Origin: Halioglobus sp.
GTDB taxonomy: Bacteria > Pseudomonadota > Gammaproteobacteria > Pseudomonadales > Halieaceae
NCBI GenBank assembly: GCA_029287595.1
Contig: JARFQU010000226.1
Span: forward strand, 1-60,784
Direction of reading: 5' to 3'
Length of the DNA: 60,784 nucleotides
Shown here: in pieces, positions 50,661 to 60,762 of the stretch
Numbering within the stretch: position 1 is the stretch's first letter
Layout of the letters: each line of letters begins with the position of its first letter
Made by a program: the position numbers and the translations under genes
Notes under the pieces: generated by a model
The model's input: the letters and a program-made list of their open reading frames with translations, nothing else
Told to the model about the DNA's origin: nothing
Databases searched by the model: none

Positions 50661-53600
50661 CTAGCTGGCCGCCAGTTCGGCTGCCTCATCCACATCCACC
50701 GATACCAGGCGCGATACGCCGGGCTCGTGCATGGTAACACCCAGTAACTGATCCGCCAGCTCCATGGAAATCTTATTATGCGTGATAAAGATGAACTGGA
50801 CCTTTTCCGACATCTCCTTCACCAGCCGCGCGTAGCGGCCGGTATTGGCATCGTCCAGAGGCGCATCGACCTCGTCCAGGATACAGAAAGGCGCCGGGTT
50901 AAGTTGAAAAATGGAGAATACCAGGGCGATGGCGGTGAGCGCCTTCTCCCCACCCGACAGCAGGTGGATGGTACTGTTCTTCTTCCCGGGGGGCCTCGCC
51001 ATGATGGTGATGCCGGTATCCAGCAGATCATCGCCGGTCATTTCCAGGTAGGCGCTGCCGCCGCCGAATACCCGGGGGAACAGCTCCTGCAAACCGCTAT
51101 TGACTCGCTCGAAGGTGTCACGGAAGCGGTTGCGGGTCTCCTTGTCGATCTTGCGAATCGCGGATTCGAGGGTGTCCAGCGCCGTTGCCAGATCCTCGTT
51201 CTGCATGTCGAGGTAGTTCTTGCGCTCAGACTGCAGGTTGTACTCGTCGATGGCGGCCAGGTTTATCGGGCCAAGGCGTGCGATACGATTGGCTATGCGC
51301 TCCAGGGACAGCTGCCACTCTGACTCGTTGGCGCCCTCGGGCATGGTCTCCAGCACCTGCGCCACCTGGTGGTCGCTCTCTTCAAGTTGCTTATGGATAT
51401 TCTCGCGCTGAATCTGCAGCGCCTGGTTGCCGATACGCTGCCGCTCCAACTCGGTACGCACTGTCTCCGCGCGGTGCTCAATGGCGGCGCGCTGTTGCTC
51501 CGCCTGGCGCAATTCATGCTCTACCTCGGCCACCAGTTGCCGCGCCGTGGTCAACTCGCCTTCGGCCTGCAGGCGCAACTCAAGCTGCTGTTCCAGATCC
51601 CGCTGCAGGCCCTCCAGCGGACTGTCGTTCTCATTGAGGCTGGCACTGAGTGTGTCGCGCCGCTCACGCAGCTGCAGCACCTGCCGGTCGGTGCGCTCTA
51701 TGGTTTCACGCATGGAGTTCAACTGGGTCTGCAGGGACTGATGGCGCATGGCGATGCGGTGCGCAACATCCTTATCGTGACGCGCTTTCTGCCTGGCGCT
51801 GTCCAGAGTGCCCCGGGTCCGGTCGCGGGTGGACAGCAACTCTTCCCGGCGCTGTGAGTCGGACTCCATGCGCTCGATGGCCTCGGCCAGCAAACCCCTG
51901 GCTTCGACAATGGCCTGCTGTTCCTGGGAAAACTGCGTCCTGGACTCGTTTATGTCCGCATTGATACGCTCTCGCCGGGCATTGATCTGTTCAACCTTGG
52001 CCTGGTGCGCGGAGAGTTGTGAGCTGAACTCCGCATGCTGTCGGGTAGACGCCTGCAGGTCCCGCTGGCAGTCCTGGCGCTGCTCCTCAAGGCGCTTGAG
52101 TTGCTCCTGAGACTCTCGCAGCGCCTGCTCCAGGCGTTGCTCCTGTTGCTGCTGCGCCTCCAGGTCAACCGTCAGGGCTTCCAACTCCTGTTGCCGCTGG
52201 ATAACACCCCCCTGCTGATCCGTAAGCCGCGTCACGCGCAGCCAGTTACCACCCAGCCACACGCCGTCGCGGGTAATGATTGATTCGTGGGGCGCCAGGG
52301 ATGAGCGTTGCAATAAGGCCCGGGGCAAATCCTCAGCCACACGAACGCCGGCCAGCAAGGTCCCCGCACAGCCCGAACTGCGCACTTTGGAGGCCAGGAA
52401 TTCCGGCGAACAATAGGACTCTTCGCCGGACTCAAGCAGTAACAACTGCCCCTGTTCGAGATTATCCAGGAGGTTACCCAGGGGGCCGATATCATCTACG
52501 CAGACCGCCTGCAGGTAATCACCCAATACGGTTTCCACGGCCAACTGCCAGCCATCGTCTACCTGCATCTGCTCCAGCAGGCGCGGCTTGTCGGACAGCT
52601 GCTGCGCCGCCAGCCACTCACCGACGGCCTGGTCGCCGTCTTCCATGGCAGCCTGCTGCAATGCCTCCAGGGATGCCTGGCGTCCGCGCATTTGCTGCAA
52701 CTGCGAACGCACGGTGTTGAGCTCGGTTGAATACCGGGTGCTGCTGTCGCGGGTCGCCGCGAGTGTTTCAACCAGGCTTTCGCTGCGATTCTCGTACTCG
52801 GCCATGGTCAATTCAATTTCGGCCAGTTGCTCGCCCAGTGACTCGATTTCTCCATCGTCCGGGCCCGACTGCAGGCCCTGCTTCTCCTCTTCCAGCTGTC
52901 GCAACCGATTCTGGACGCGCTGCAGCACCTGCTCCACGTGCTGGATACGCGACTGCTGTACCTCAGCCTGCTGCCGCGGCTCGGCAGCGTGCTGGTTGAA
53001 TTCATCCCACTGGTGTTGCCAGTTGTGCATATCCTCTTCGGCCTGCAGCAGGGCCTCAGCTGAAGCCTCTTCCACGGCGTGCAGCATTTCCATTTCCGGC
53101 GCCAGGGTTGCCACTTCCATTTCCCAGCTCGCCAGTTTTTCCCGGTCTTCACCCAGGTGGCTCTCGGATTCCTCCAGGTTGGTGCGGGTTTGCGCCAGGT
53201 CCTCGTGCAACTGGCGACCGCGCTCCTGCTGGTGTTTGATGGTTTGTTCGATCCGGGCGACTTCGGAACCCAGGGAGTAATACGTGGCCTGTACCTTGTT
53301 GAAGGCATCGGTGCGTTCCGTATGGTCCACACGATGCTGCTCTATCGCGGTATCCACCTGCTGGTGCTCGGCGTGCACCGCCTCCAGCTTCACTTCCAGC
53401 TCACCAATGGCCTGGGTGGCAGCTTTGATCTGCTGGTCCAGTTGCTGCCACTGCAGGGCCTGCAACTGGGCTTTGAACTCGCGCTCCTCGGCCTTGAACT
53501 CGGTATATTTCTCCGCCGCCTGGGCCTGGCGCTGCAGGTGCTGTAACTGACGTTCCAGCTCGTCGCGCAGATCGGTGAGACGATCCAGGTTTTCCAGTGT

Positions 53601-54158
53601 GCGGCGCATGCGGCTTTCGGTTTCCTTGCGCCGCTCCTTGTACTTGGAAATGCCCGCGGCTTCCTCGATGAAGACCCGCAATTCCTCAGGCTTGGACTCT
53701 ATCAGGCGACTGATCATGCCCTGCTCGATAATCGCGTAGCTGCGCGGACCGAGACCGGTCCCGAGGAATATATCGGTGATATCGCGGCGGCGGCACTTGG
53801 TACCGTTGAGAAAGTACTCCGACTGGGCTTCGCGGGTCACCAGGCGCCTGATGGCGATTTCAGCATAACTGGCGTATTCGCCACCTACACCGCCATCGCT
53901 GTTATCGAACACCAGTTCGATGGAGGCCTGACCCACCGGCTGGCGGTTGACCGAGCCGTTGAAGATAACATCCGCCATGGACTCGCCGCGCAGGTTCTTG
54001 GCAGAACTCTCGCCCATCACCCAGCGCACCGCGTCAATCACATTGGATTTGCCGCAGCCATTGGGGCCCACGACAGCGCACATATTGCTCGGGAGATTGA
54101 CCGTCGTGGGATCGACGAATGACTTGAAACCAGCCAGCTTGATAGACTTTAGTCGCAT
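50661..54158 (-). CDS. smc: Chromosome segregation protein SMC
   Basis: 1165-residue condensin ATPase. N-terminal head with Walker A GPNGCGKSNVIDAVRW from about 32. Two long coiled-coil arms, rich in Gln and Glu, flank a hinge at about 510-640. C-terminal head has signature LSGGEKALTAIAL and Walker B FCILDEVDAPLDD. The genome therefore uses SMC, as Pseudomonas does, and not only MukBEF. It heads the smc-zipA-ligA cluster. The 5' region is AT-rich, and no scpA or scpB gene is in the window. Confidence 0.96.
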   Translation of the reverse strand: MRLKSIKLAGFKSFVDPTTVNLPSNMCAVVGPNGCGKSNVIDAVRWVMGESSAKNLRGESMADVIFNGSVNRQPVGQASIELVFDNSDGGVGGEYASYAEIAIRRLVTREAQSEYFLNGTKCRRRDITDIFLGTGLGPRSYAIIEQGMISRLIESKPEELRVFIEEAAGISKYKERRKETESRMRRTLENLDRLTDLRDELERQLQHLQRQAQAAEKYTEFKAEEREFKAQLQALQWQQLDQQIKAATQAIGELEVKLEAVHAEHQQVDTAIEQHRVDHTERTDAFNKVQATYYSLGSEVARIEQTIKHQQERGRQLHEDLAQTRTNLEESESHLGEDREKLASWEMEVATLAPEMEMLHAVEEASAEALLQAEEDMHNWQHQWDEFNQHAAEPRQQAEVQQSRIQHVEQVLQRVQNRLRQLEEEKQGLQSGPDDGEIESLGEQLAEIELTMAEYENRSESLVETLAATRDSSTRYSTELNTVRSQLQQMRGRQASLEALQQAAMEDGDQAVGEWLAAQQLSDKPRLLEQMQVDDGWQLAVETVLGDYLQAVCVDDIGPLGNLLDNLEQGQLLLLESGEESYCSPEFLASKVRSSGCAGTLLAGVRVAEDLPRALLQRSSLAPHESIITRDGVWLGGNWLRVTRLTDQQGGVIQRQQELEALTVDLEAQQQQEQRLEQALRESQEQLKRLEEQRQDCQRDLQASTRQHAEFSSQLSAHQAKVEQINARRERINADINESRTQFSQEQQAIVEARGLLAEAIERMESDSQRREELLSTRDRTRGTLDSARQKARHDKDVAHRIAMRHQSLQTQLNSMRETIERTDRQVLQLRERRDTLSASLNENDSPLEGLQRDLEQQLELRLQAEGELTTARQLVAEVEHELRQAEQQRAAIEHRAETVRTELERQRIGNQALQIQRENIHKQLEESDHQVAQVLETMPEGANESEWQLSLERIANRIARLGPINLAAIDEYNLQSERKNYLDMQNEDLATALDTLESAIRKIDKETRNRFRDTFERVNSGLQELFPRVFGGGSAYLEMTGDDLLDTGITIMARPPGKKNSTIHLLSGGEKALTAIALVFSIFQLNPAPFCILDEVDAPLDDANTGRYARLVKEMSEKVQFIFITHNKISMELADQLLGVTMHEPGVSRLVSVDVDEAAELAAS

Positions 54159-54326
54159 ATAACTTTAGGTATCTACCGTATCTTTCTGTTTTTTATAGAC
54201 TTTTTCCGGTATTCCACTATTTTGACCCCGACACCGGAACACAAGATGTAGTGTATAGACTTTAAACGGACAACACTATGCCTGAAGTCCAAAAAGGCGA
54301 AAATTTAAGTTTTGCGGGTTTGCGTC
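54159..54326 (-). promoter_or_regulatory. AT-rich region upstream of smc
   Basis: 168 bases between the end of ccmI and smc, far more AT-rich than its neighbours. AAAGTCTATA, read on the minus strand, occurs twice (54194-54203 and 54254-54263), 60 bases apart. In each copy TATA could serve as part of a -10 (TATAAA or TATACA). No clear -35 is placed well, so I list the region and do not call one promoter. Confidence 0.4.
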
Positions 54327-54342
54327 GGGGCTTTTCAGCCCC
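54327..54342 (-). terminator. Hairpin at the ccmI stop
   Basis: Stem GGGGCT/AGCCCC with a GAAA tetraloop on the minus strand. The ccmI stop codon lies inside it. There is no T-run. It may mark the end of the long ccm transcript. Confidence 0.5.
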
Positions 54343-55534
54343 TGGGCTGCAGGGTAATGGCAATTGCCTCGCCATCCAGGGAGGGAGCCAGCGGACCGGC
54401 CTGACCGGTCCATGTGGCATTGGCAGCACCCGGTTGCCCACTGGGTGAAACCTGCACCACGACCATAACGGATTCGGTTTCGGACAACTTCTGCCCCGCC
54501 ATGGAATTGCTGTCATCCAGCCTCAGGGTCAGGGGCAGCTGCGCGCCCTGCATGCGCTGCACTGCGATCGGCATACGGCTTTCAGACTGGGCGTTGCGCG
54601 CCAGGATAAATACCGTATCACCCGGATTAATGCCATCGCCCCCCGACACAGTGACGGTGACACCGGCGCCTGCGGGATCGGCCGCTACCGGCGCGGGACT
54701 TGCACTCGCCACAGCGGGCGCCTCGCCCAGCTTTTGTTGGGCACTCTGGATGACCCCGGCAATCATATTGGCGCTTTCTGAGCCGGGCGTTTCCATCGCC
54801 AACAGGCGCTGCCAGTACTCGATGGCGGCGCGGTATTGGCCCTGCTCAAAGGAAGCCATTCCCAACAGCCCCAGCGCGGTGCGCTGGTGCGGATTCACCG
54901 CCAGAGCCTGCTCCGCTTTCATTCGGGCGCTGTCGCTGAGACTGCGCCCCGCTGCCAGGTATTCCGCCTGGGCGGCATAGGCCAGGGCCTGGGCGTCCTC
55001 CGGGGCATCTTCCACCAGTGCGCTGTAGGTACTGGCGGCTCGCCCATAGTCCTGCTGGCCCATGTAATAACGCCCCAGCAGGGCGATATAATTGAGATTA
55101 TCAGGCCGCTGGGCCGAGCGCTTTTCGATAGCGTCGATCAACTGCGCCATATCCTGCTCGCTGCTGTTTTCGTCTATCTGCTCAAGTTGCCGGGTGATCG
55201 CAACATCGGGCGCCGCCCCCAGCAGGTAATAAAGGGAGGCTGACGCCACCGCGATCAGCGGCAGCAGAATCCATACCGGGAAACTTCCCCCGGGTGCCGG
55301 TTCATGCGGCGAGCCGGCCGCAGAGGACTGCTGGTCATCTTCCAGCAGGCGCAGGCGAGCATCATCACGCAACGCCTCGTCACCGTCCCGGGCAATTTCT
55401 TCTTCCCGCAATCGATACCAGTCCAGGTTGGCGCGCGCCTGGTCCTCATCCACACCCTCGCGCCGCCGGGGAAACAGGTAAAATACGCCGCTGAACAATA
55501 CCAGCGCAGCACAGGCCACAATAAATCCACTCAA
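54335..55534 (-). CDS. ccmI: Cytochrome c maturation protein CcmI
   Basis: 399 residues. Two N-terminal hydrophobic segments (about 3-21 and 95-115) are separated by a charged loop with a coiled-coil look. A periplasmic TPR region follows at about 120-270 (ALLGRYYMGQQDYGRAASTY and similar), with a C-terminal beta-rich domain (about 285-399). It presents apocytochrome c to the haem ligation complex. The start is TTG at 55534, overlapping the ccmH stop as TTGA. Confidence 0.9.
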   Translation of the reverse strand: MSGFIVACAALVLFSGVFYLFPRRREGVDEDQARANLDWYRLREEEIARDGDEALRDDARLRLLEDDQQSSAAGSPHEPAPGGSFPVWILLPLIAVASASLYYLLGAAPDVAITRQLEQIDENSSEQDMAQLIDAIEKRSAQRPDNLNYIALLGRYYMGQQDYGRAASTYSALVEDAPEDAQALAYAAQAEYLAAGRSLSDSARMKAEQALAVNPHQRTALGLLGMASFEQGQYRAAIEYWQRLLAMETPGSESANMIAGVIQSAQQKLGEAPAVASASPAPVAADPAGAGVTVTVSGGDGINPGDTVFILARNAQSESRMPIAVQRMQGAQLPLTLRLDDSNSMAGQKLSETESVMVVVQVSPSGQPGAANATWTGQAGPLAPSLDGEAIAITLQPRG

Positions 55535-56010
55535 GAACCTGACTCCGATTCGTCCAGCAATGTGTGCAGACGTTGTTGTTCTGCTACGCTGAGCTCACCG
55601 CCGGTGCGCTCACCGCTATCTTTTCGTCGGCGCAAAACCAGCAGCGCCAACACTATGGCCGCCAGTAGCAGCAACACCGGGGCCAGCCACAGTACCGCGG
55701 TAGCGCCACTGAAGCGTGGTCGGTAGAGCACGAATTCACCGTAGCGCGCCACCATGTAGTCAAGGATTTCGCCGTCACTGGCGCCCCCCTCCAACTGCTG
55801 GTAGAGCCGCTTGCGCAAATCCTGGGCAATCGGTGCGTTGGAGTCGGCAATATTCTGGTTCTGGCACTTGGGACAGCGCAACTCGGCGCTGAGGTCCTGG
55901 TAGCGCTGCTCCAGCTCCTCATTACTGAACTCGTAGGTTTCGATTACCGCGGCGGCCGGCATGACAAAGCACGACATCAACAGCAACGCTGCGACGCAAA
56001 ATCTGTTCAC
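55531..56010 (-). CDS. ccmH: Cytochrome c maturation protein CcmH
   Basis: 159 residues. Signal-like N-terminus, then the redox motif LRCPKCQNQNIADSNAPIA with the CxxC that reduces apocytochrome c. A transmembrane helix at about 105-125 and a short cytoplasmic tail follow. This is the short, single-domain form, with the TPR part encoded separately as ccmI. Start GTG at 56010, overlapping ccmG. Confidence 0.95.
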   Translation of the reverse strand: MNRFCVAALLLMSCFVMPAAAVIETYEFSNEELEQRYQDLSAELRCPKCQNQNIADSNAPIAQDLRKRLYQQLEGGASDGEILDYMVARYGEFVLYRPRFSGATAVLWLAPVLLLLAAIVLALLVLRRRKDSGERTGGELSVAEQQRLHTLLDESESGS

Positions 56011-56546
56011 GGCGCGCGCTCCTCAAGCAGTTCCTGGTAAATGGGCTGCAGTATGTCGCGCCATACCCGCTCATCCACCACGCCCACATGGCGATAGCGA
56101 ATAACACCTCCGGCATCCACCAGGTAGGTTTCCGGTGCACCGTAAACCCCCAGGTCCAGTCCCAGTGATCCGTCGGCATCGACAATATTGAGCCGGTAGG
56201 GATTACCCAGCTCCTGCAGCCAACGCAGGGCATCCTGATCTTCATCCTTGTAGTTCACGCCGTAGATAGGCACTCCCTGCTGCGTCAGCTGGTTGAGATA
56301 GGGATGCTCCACGCGGCAGGATACACACCATGTGGCCCAGACGTTGAACAGCGCTACCTCACCAATCACCGCGTCGCGGTTGACCAGCGTATCGCTTCCC
56401 AGGCTGGGCAGCGTAAACTCCGGCAGCGGTCGATCGATCAATGCCGAGGGCATTTCCCGCGGGTCCAGTTCCAGGCCGCGCAGCAGGAATAACGCCAGCA
56501 CCACGAACAGGATCAGCGGTATAAACAGCTTCAGCCTAGGCCCCAT
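56007..56546 (-). CDS. ccmG: Thiol:disulfide interchange protein CcmG/DsbE
   Basis: 179 residues. One N-terminal membrane anchor (about 8-24), then a thioredoxin fold with active site WATWCVSCRVEHPY. CVSC replaces the commoner CPTC/CPSC. The conserved acidic and GVPETYLVDA-type loops are present as YGAPETYLVDAGG. It reduces CcmH and apocytochrome in the periplasm. It overlaps ccmF by 11 bases. Confidence 0.94.
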   Translation of the reverse strand: MGPRLKLFIPLILFVVLALFLLRGLELDPREMPSALIDRPLPEFTLPSLGSDTLVNRDAVIGEVALFNVWATWCVSCRVEHPYLNQLTQQGVPIYGVNYKDEDQDALRWLQELGNPYRLNIVDADGSLGLDLGVYGAPETYLVDAGGVIRYRHVGVVDERVWRDILQPIYQELLEERAP

Positions 56547-58512
56547 GCAGCACTCCCTGGGCGCTGGCCGTGGCCGTGCGGCGCTGGCGCCGGTAGCGTT
56601 TATCCAGCGCAGTGGCGAAACCTCCGAAGCCCATCAGAATAGCGCCCAACCACATCCAGCGCACCATGGGCTTGTAGTGCAGGCGAATCGCCCATGCGCC
56701 GTCGCTGCCAATGGGCTCACCCATCGCCACAAACAGGTCGCGAAACAAACCGGCGTCGATAGCCGCTTCGGTCATCACCGATCCGCTGGCCAGGTAGCGC
56801 CGCTTCTGCGGCGCCAGCGTGGCTATCAGCTCATTGTCTTTAGTGACGCGAAAACGCGCCTCATCAGCGACGAAGTTGGGGCCACGCACCGGCGCCAGCT
56901 CCACAAACTCAAAGGTGTAGCCCGCCAGGGTCTCGCTGTCGCCGGGGCTCATTTTCAGGTCCCGCTCGACGTTATACTGACTGGTTGCAACAACACCCAG
57001 AACACATGCGGCGAAACCCAGGTGGGCCAGCAGCATGCCGCAATAGCTAGGTGTCAGGCGGCGCAAGCCACTGCCCAAAGAAGATGCGCCACGCACCCGG
57101 TACCACGCGTCACGGACCAGACCCAATACCAACCAGGCAGCAAGCAGCGCAGCCAGGGCCACCCACAGATTGTAGTCTGCGCCCAACAGCGGCAGCGTCA
57201 GCCCGCACACCACGGCAACTGCCGCTGATATTCCCAGCTCGCCTTTCCAGCGCGCCACAGTGTCCCCTTTCCAGCGGGACACTGGGCCCAGCCCCATAAA
57301 CGGTGCCAGCAACGCCATCAGCGGGACAAATACCGCGTTAAAATACGGCGGCCCCACGGAGTACTTGCCCTGCCCCAGGGCGTCCATAAACAAGGGGAAC
57401 AGGGTCCCGAACAGCACCGTCAGGGTGGCCACCAGGAACACCACATTGTTGAACAGCAACAGGCTTTCCCGAGACACCCAGGCAAAGCTGACCCGGCTGC
57501 TGACCGCGGGCGCCCGCAGCGCGTAGAGAATGAGCGAGCCACCCACCACGATCGCCAGGAACAACAGGATAAACATCCCGCGCGCCGGATCAGTGGCAAA
57601 GGCGTGCACTGAGGTCAGCACCCCGGAGCGCACCAGGAAGGTACCCAGCAGGCTGAGTGAAAAGGCAAAGATCGCCAGCAGTACTGTCCAGCTCTTGAAC
57701 AGCCCGCGTTTTTCCGTCGCCGCCAGCGAGTGAATCAGGGCGGTGCCGGCCAGCCAGGGCATGAAGGAGGCGTTTTCCACCGGGTCCCAGAACCACCAAC
57801 CACCCCAACCCAGTTCATAGTAAGCCCACCAGCTGCCCAGCATGATACCCAGGGTAAGAAAGGCCCAGGCCACATTGGTCCAGGGGCGTGACCACCGTGC
57901 CCAGGAAGCGTCCAGGCGCCCTCCCAGCAGGGCTGCGATGGCAAAGGCAAAGGCCACGGAAAACCCCACATAGCCCATATACAACAGCGGTGGGTGAATG
58001 ATCAACCCGGGATCCTGCAGCAGCGGGTTCAGGTCACTACCGTCCACGGGCGAACCGGGAAGCAAGCGTTCAAACGGATTGGAAGTAAACAGCGAAAACG
58101 ACAGGAAGCCGACAGCAATGCCGCCCATCACTGACAGTACCCGCGACAGCACCTGCATCGGCAACTGCGGGCTCAGCAGTGCTACGGCCGTAGTCCAAAA
58201 ACACAGGATCAGGGCCCATAGCAGCAGAGAACCCTCGTGATTGCCCCACAGGGCGGAAAATTTATACATCGGTGGCAACAGGCTGTTACTGTTGGAGGCC
58301 ACTACTTTTACGGTGAAATCGTCCTGCAGGAAAGCCGCTGCGAGGCAGGCGAAACTGATCGCCACGAACACCAGTTGCCCTACCGCCAGACCGGGAGCCA
58401 GACTCATGGCCGTGGTATTGCGCCGCCATGCGCCCCAGGCGGGAAGCACTGCCAGTATGACCGCCAGGCACAGGGCGTTGATCAGGGCGTAATGCCCGAT
58501 TTCAGGGATCAT
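56536..58512 (-). CDS. ccmF: Haem lyase CcmF
   Basis: 658-residue polytopic membrane protein that transfers haem from CcmE to apocytochrome c. The tryptophan-rich WWD motif [18 protein letters not shown] lies near residue 235, with many flanking transmembrane helices. Conserved histidines lie in the surrounding periplasmic loops. Full length. Confidence 0.97.
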   Translation of the reverse strand: MIPEIGHYALINALCLAVILAVLPAWGAWRRNTTAMSLAPGLAVGQLVFVAISFACLAAAFLQDDFTVKVVASNSNSLLPPMYKFSALWGNHEGSLLLWALILCFWTTAVALLSPQLPMQVLSRVLSVMGGIAVGFLSFSLFTSNPFERLLPGSPVDGSDLNPLLQDPGLIIHPPLLYMGYVGFSVAFAFAIAALLGGRLDASWARWSRPWTNVAWAFLTLGIMLGSWWAYYELGWGGWWFWDPVENASFMPWLAGTALIHSLAATEKRGLFKSWTVLLAIFAFSLSLLGTFLVRSGVLTSVHAFATDPARGMFILLFLAIVVGGSLILYALRAPAVSSRVSFAWVSRESLLLFNNVVFLVATLTVLFGTLFPLFMDALGQGKYSVGPPYFNAVFVPLMALLAPFMGLGPVSRWKGDTVARWKGELGISAAVAVVCGLTLPLLGADYNLWVALAALLAAWLVLGLVRDAWYRVRGASSLGSGLRRLTPSYCGMLLAHLGFAACVLGVVATSQYNVERDLKMSPGDSETLAGYTFEFVELAPVRGPNFVADEARFRVTKDNELIATLAPQKRRYLASGSVMTEAAIDAGLFRDLFVAMGEPIGSDGAWAIRLHYKPMVRWMWLGAILMGFGGFATALDKRYRRQRRTATASAQGVLHGA

Positions 58513-58958
58513 TGGGCTTTACCTTTGTGGTCGTAACCGGATTTTTCCAGGGCATCGGCCACCTCTGGCGGCATATAGTTTTCATCGTGCTTGGCCAGCA
58601 CTTCCGTGGCCTGCATTACGCCGTATTCGTCCAGGGCGCCGGATGCGACTGCCCCCTGCCCCTCGCCAAACAGGTCCGGGAGGATACCCTCGTAGACCAC
58701 GGGTACGGTGGCTTCATAGTCGGTGACCACGAAACGCACCGCGAGACTGTCATCACTGCGCTGCACACTGCCCTCTACCACCATGCCACCAACGCGTATG
58801 GCCTGGCCAACCGGCGCCTTGCCCGCGGCGACATCGGCCGGAGAAAAGAACAGGTTGATATTGCCGCGCAAGGCATAGGTGACCAGCCCGACTGCGACAC
58901 TGGAAAACAATATCAGGAACAGCACCAGGTACAGCCGCTGTTTGCGTATTGGGTGCAT
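58509..58958 (-). CDS. ccmE: Haem chaperone CcmE
   Basis: 149 residues. N-terminal membrane anchor (about 7-27), then a small beta barrel. The haem-binding histidine and following tyrosine are in [13 protein letters not shown] at about 123-135. This is the common His type. It begins on a one-base TGATG overlap with ccmD. Confidence 0.96.
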   Translation of the reverse strand: MHPIRKQRLYLVLFLILFSSVAVGLVTYALRGNINLFFSPADVAAGKAPVGQAIRVGGMVVEGSVQRSDDSLAVRFVVTDYEATVPVVYEGILPDLFGEGQGAVASGALDEYGVMQATEVLAKHDENYMPPEVADALEKSGYDHKGKAQ

Positions 58959-59155
58959 CAGTTGTCTCCCGGGCTGCTAGCATCGCCCTGCTGTCGCCGC
59001 AGTTCGCCCGCGAGTTGCCGCAGGAAACCACGCTGGCGACGCAGGGGCGCCACCAGTATCACCGCAATCACGGCAATCGTAATGATATAGGCTGTCCACA
59101 CAAAGGCGCCGTGGCCGTCCATGTGCAGGAGCTCATTCAGGCTCTGGAAATACAT
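58958..59155 (-). CDS. ccmD: Haem exporter accessory protein CcmD
   Basis: 65 residues with one transmembrane helix (about 17-34) and a basic cytoplasmic tail ([17 protein letters not shown]). It helps release holo-CcmE from the CcmABC complex. I use the ATG at 59155, which overlaps the ccmC stop as TGATG, in place of the TTG one codon upstream. Confidence 0.9.
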   Translation of the reverse strand: MYFQSLNELLHMDGHGAFVWTAYIITIAVIAVILVAPLRRQRGFLRQLAGELRRQQGDASSPGDN

Positions 59156-59901
59156 CAACCGCGCCCCGCGCCCTGGGCCAGTTTTCTAACCCAATTGGTA
59201 CGCGATTCACGCCGCAACAGTTCAGCGCGCATATTCATCAGCAGGCAGCACGTAAACAGTGCGTAGAATGCGGTGATCATCAGCAGCAGCGGGTACAGCA
59301 TGCTGGGGTCTATAGTCGATTCACCGGTAAACTTGATCGAGGCGGGCTGGTGCAAGCTATACCACCAGTCCACCGACTTATAGATGATGGGAATATTGAC
59401 CATGCCCACCAGGCTGAGCACGGCACAAGCCTTGCCCGCAGCTTCCTTGTTGTCGAAGGCCTCGTACAGGGCAACCACCCCCAGGTACAGGAACAACAGG
59501 ATCAACATGGAGGTGATGCGCGCATCCCACACCCACCAGGTACCCCAGGTAGGCTTGCCCCAGATGGCACCCGTCAGCAACGCTATAAAGGTCAGCGCGG
59601 CCCCGATGGGCGCCGCAGCCTTCATCGCAACGTCCGCCATCTTCATTTTCCAGATAAGGTTAACGGCACCGGCTAGCGCCATGACGTAGTAACCCGCCAG
59701 GGCCACCACGGCCGCGGGCACATGGATATAAATGATGCGATAGCTGTTGCCCTGGCGAAAATCCGGTGCGGTGAACAACAGGCCCCAGACCATGCCTGCC
59801 ACCAGGGCCAGCAGGGTCAAGGGCAATAGCCAGCGTAAAATGGATCCGGAGATACCATAAAGCCAGGGGGGGGAGCCAAGTTTGTGAAAGAAGGACCACA
59901 T
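59155..59901 (-). CDS. ccmC: Haem exporter subunit CcmC
   Basis: 248-residue membrane protein that loads haem onto CcmE. It has the WWD motif TWGTWWVWDARITSMLIL at about 126-143 and a conserved periplasmic histidine in IYIHVPAAVVALAGYY. Six hydrophobic helices. An 81-base gap separates it from ccmB. Confidence 0.96.
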   Translation of the reverse strand: MWSFFHKLGSPPWLYGISGSILRWLLPLTLLALVAGMVWGLLFTAPDFRQGNSYRIIYIHVPAAVVALAGYYVMALAGAVNLIWKMKMADVAMKAAAPIGAALTFIALLTGAIWGKPTWGTWWVWDARITSMLILLFLYLGVVALYEAFDNKEAAGKACAVLSLVGMVNIPIIYKSVDWWYSLHQPASIKFTGESTIDPSMLYPLLLMITAFYALFTCCLLMNMRAELLRRESRTNWVRKLAQGAGRG

Positions 59902-59982
59902 AGCGGCGGCAATTATACAGCGAGGGCCGCGCGGAACAACACGATATCGTTATTAGCACACGATTCAGGGCATAAAGCCGAC

Positions 59983-60669
59983 TCAGGCGTCAATACTGAT
60001 CCTCAATCCGGCCGCGATGGCCATGGGCGCCAATGCAATCGCCAGAGATAACATGGCCCCCAACAGCGCCAGGTAGGGGCCGACCGGCGCGCCGGTGACA
60101 GCGGCCTTGACCGCCGCGCTGCCGAAGATCAGTACCGGCATGTACAGGGGCAGAATAAGCAGCGAAATTAACATGCCCCCGCGCTTGAGACCCACGGTCA
60201 GCGCAGCACCGATACCGCCCAGCAGGCTCAGTACTGCAGTCCCCAGTAACAGGCTGGCCACCAGCGAGCCGATTGCCGCGCCCGGGAGATTGAGCATCAG
60301 CGCGAACAGGGGCGAAACCAGCGCCAGCAGCAGGCCCGTAATCAGCCAGTGAGCGGCGATATAAGCCAGCACCGACAGGTACAGGGGCTGGGGCGACAGC
60401 AGCAACTGCTCCAGGCTACCGTCATCGAAATCGCTGCGAAACACCCCATCGGAGGTCAGCAGATTGGACAGCAGTGCAATGATCCACAAAATACCCGGCG
60501 CGAAGGTGGCCAACTGGCCCGGTGCCGGTCCCAGCCCCAGGGGAAACAGTGCCACCACCATGGCAAAGAACAGCAACGGGTTGCCTATTTCTATCGGGCG
60601 GCGCACCGCGAGCACCAGTTGCCGCCGCACCAGGCGCGCACAGAAGCGGGTCGTGGAGGGGGCGCTCAC
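59983..60669 (-). CDS. ccmB: Haem exporter subunit CcmB
   Basis: 228-residue ABC-type membrane subunit with six hydrophobic segments. The conserved segment DFDDGSLEQLLLSPQPLYLS follows the first helices. The start is GTG at 60669, overlapping the ccmA stop as GTGA. Confidence 0.94.
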   Translation of the reverse strand: MSAPSTTRFCARLVRRQLVLAVRRPIEIGNPLLFFAMVVALFPLGLGPAPGQLATFAPGILWIIALLSNLLTSDGVFRSDFDDGSLEQLLLSPQPLYLSVLAYIAAHWLITGLLLALVSPLFALMLNLPGAAIGSLVASLLLGTAVLSLLGGIGAALTVGLKRGGMLISLLILPLYMPVLIFGSAAVKAAVTGAPVGPYLALLGAMLSLAIALAPMAIAAGLRISIDA

Positions 60670-60762
60670 TCGGCGAATCCGTGGGTGAGGTTGAGCATCA
60701 TCACCTCGCGCTTCACCTTCAGCGCCTGGTGGGAGGTCAGCACCACCGCCCCGCCGTTATCC
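60666..60762 (-). CDS. ccmA: Haem exporter ATP-binding subunit CcmA, C-terminal end only
   Basis: Only the last 31 codons are present on the minus strand. They read ...DNGGAVVLTSHQALKV and end THGFAE. GGAVVLTSHQAL matches the switch-histidine region at the end of the CcmA ATPase. The gene is cut by the end of the assembled sequence, where a sequencing adapter begins. Gene order and the GTGA overlap with ccmB support the call. Confidence 0.88.
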
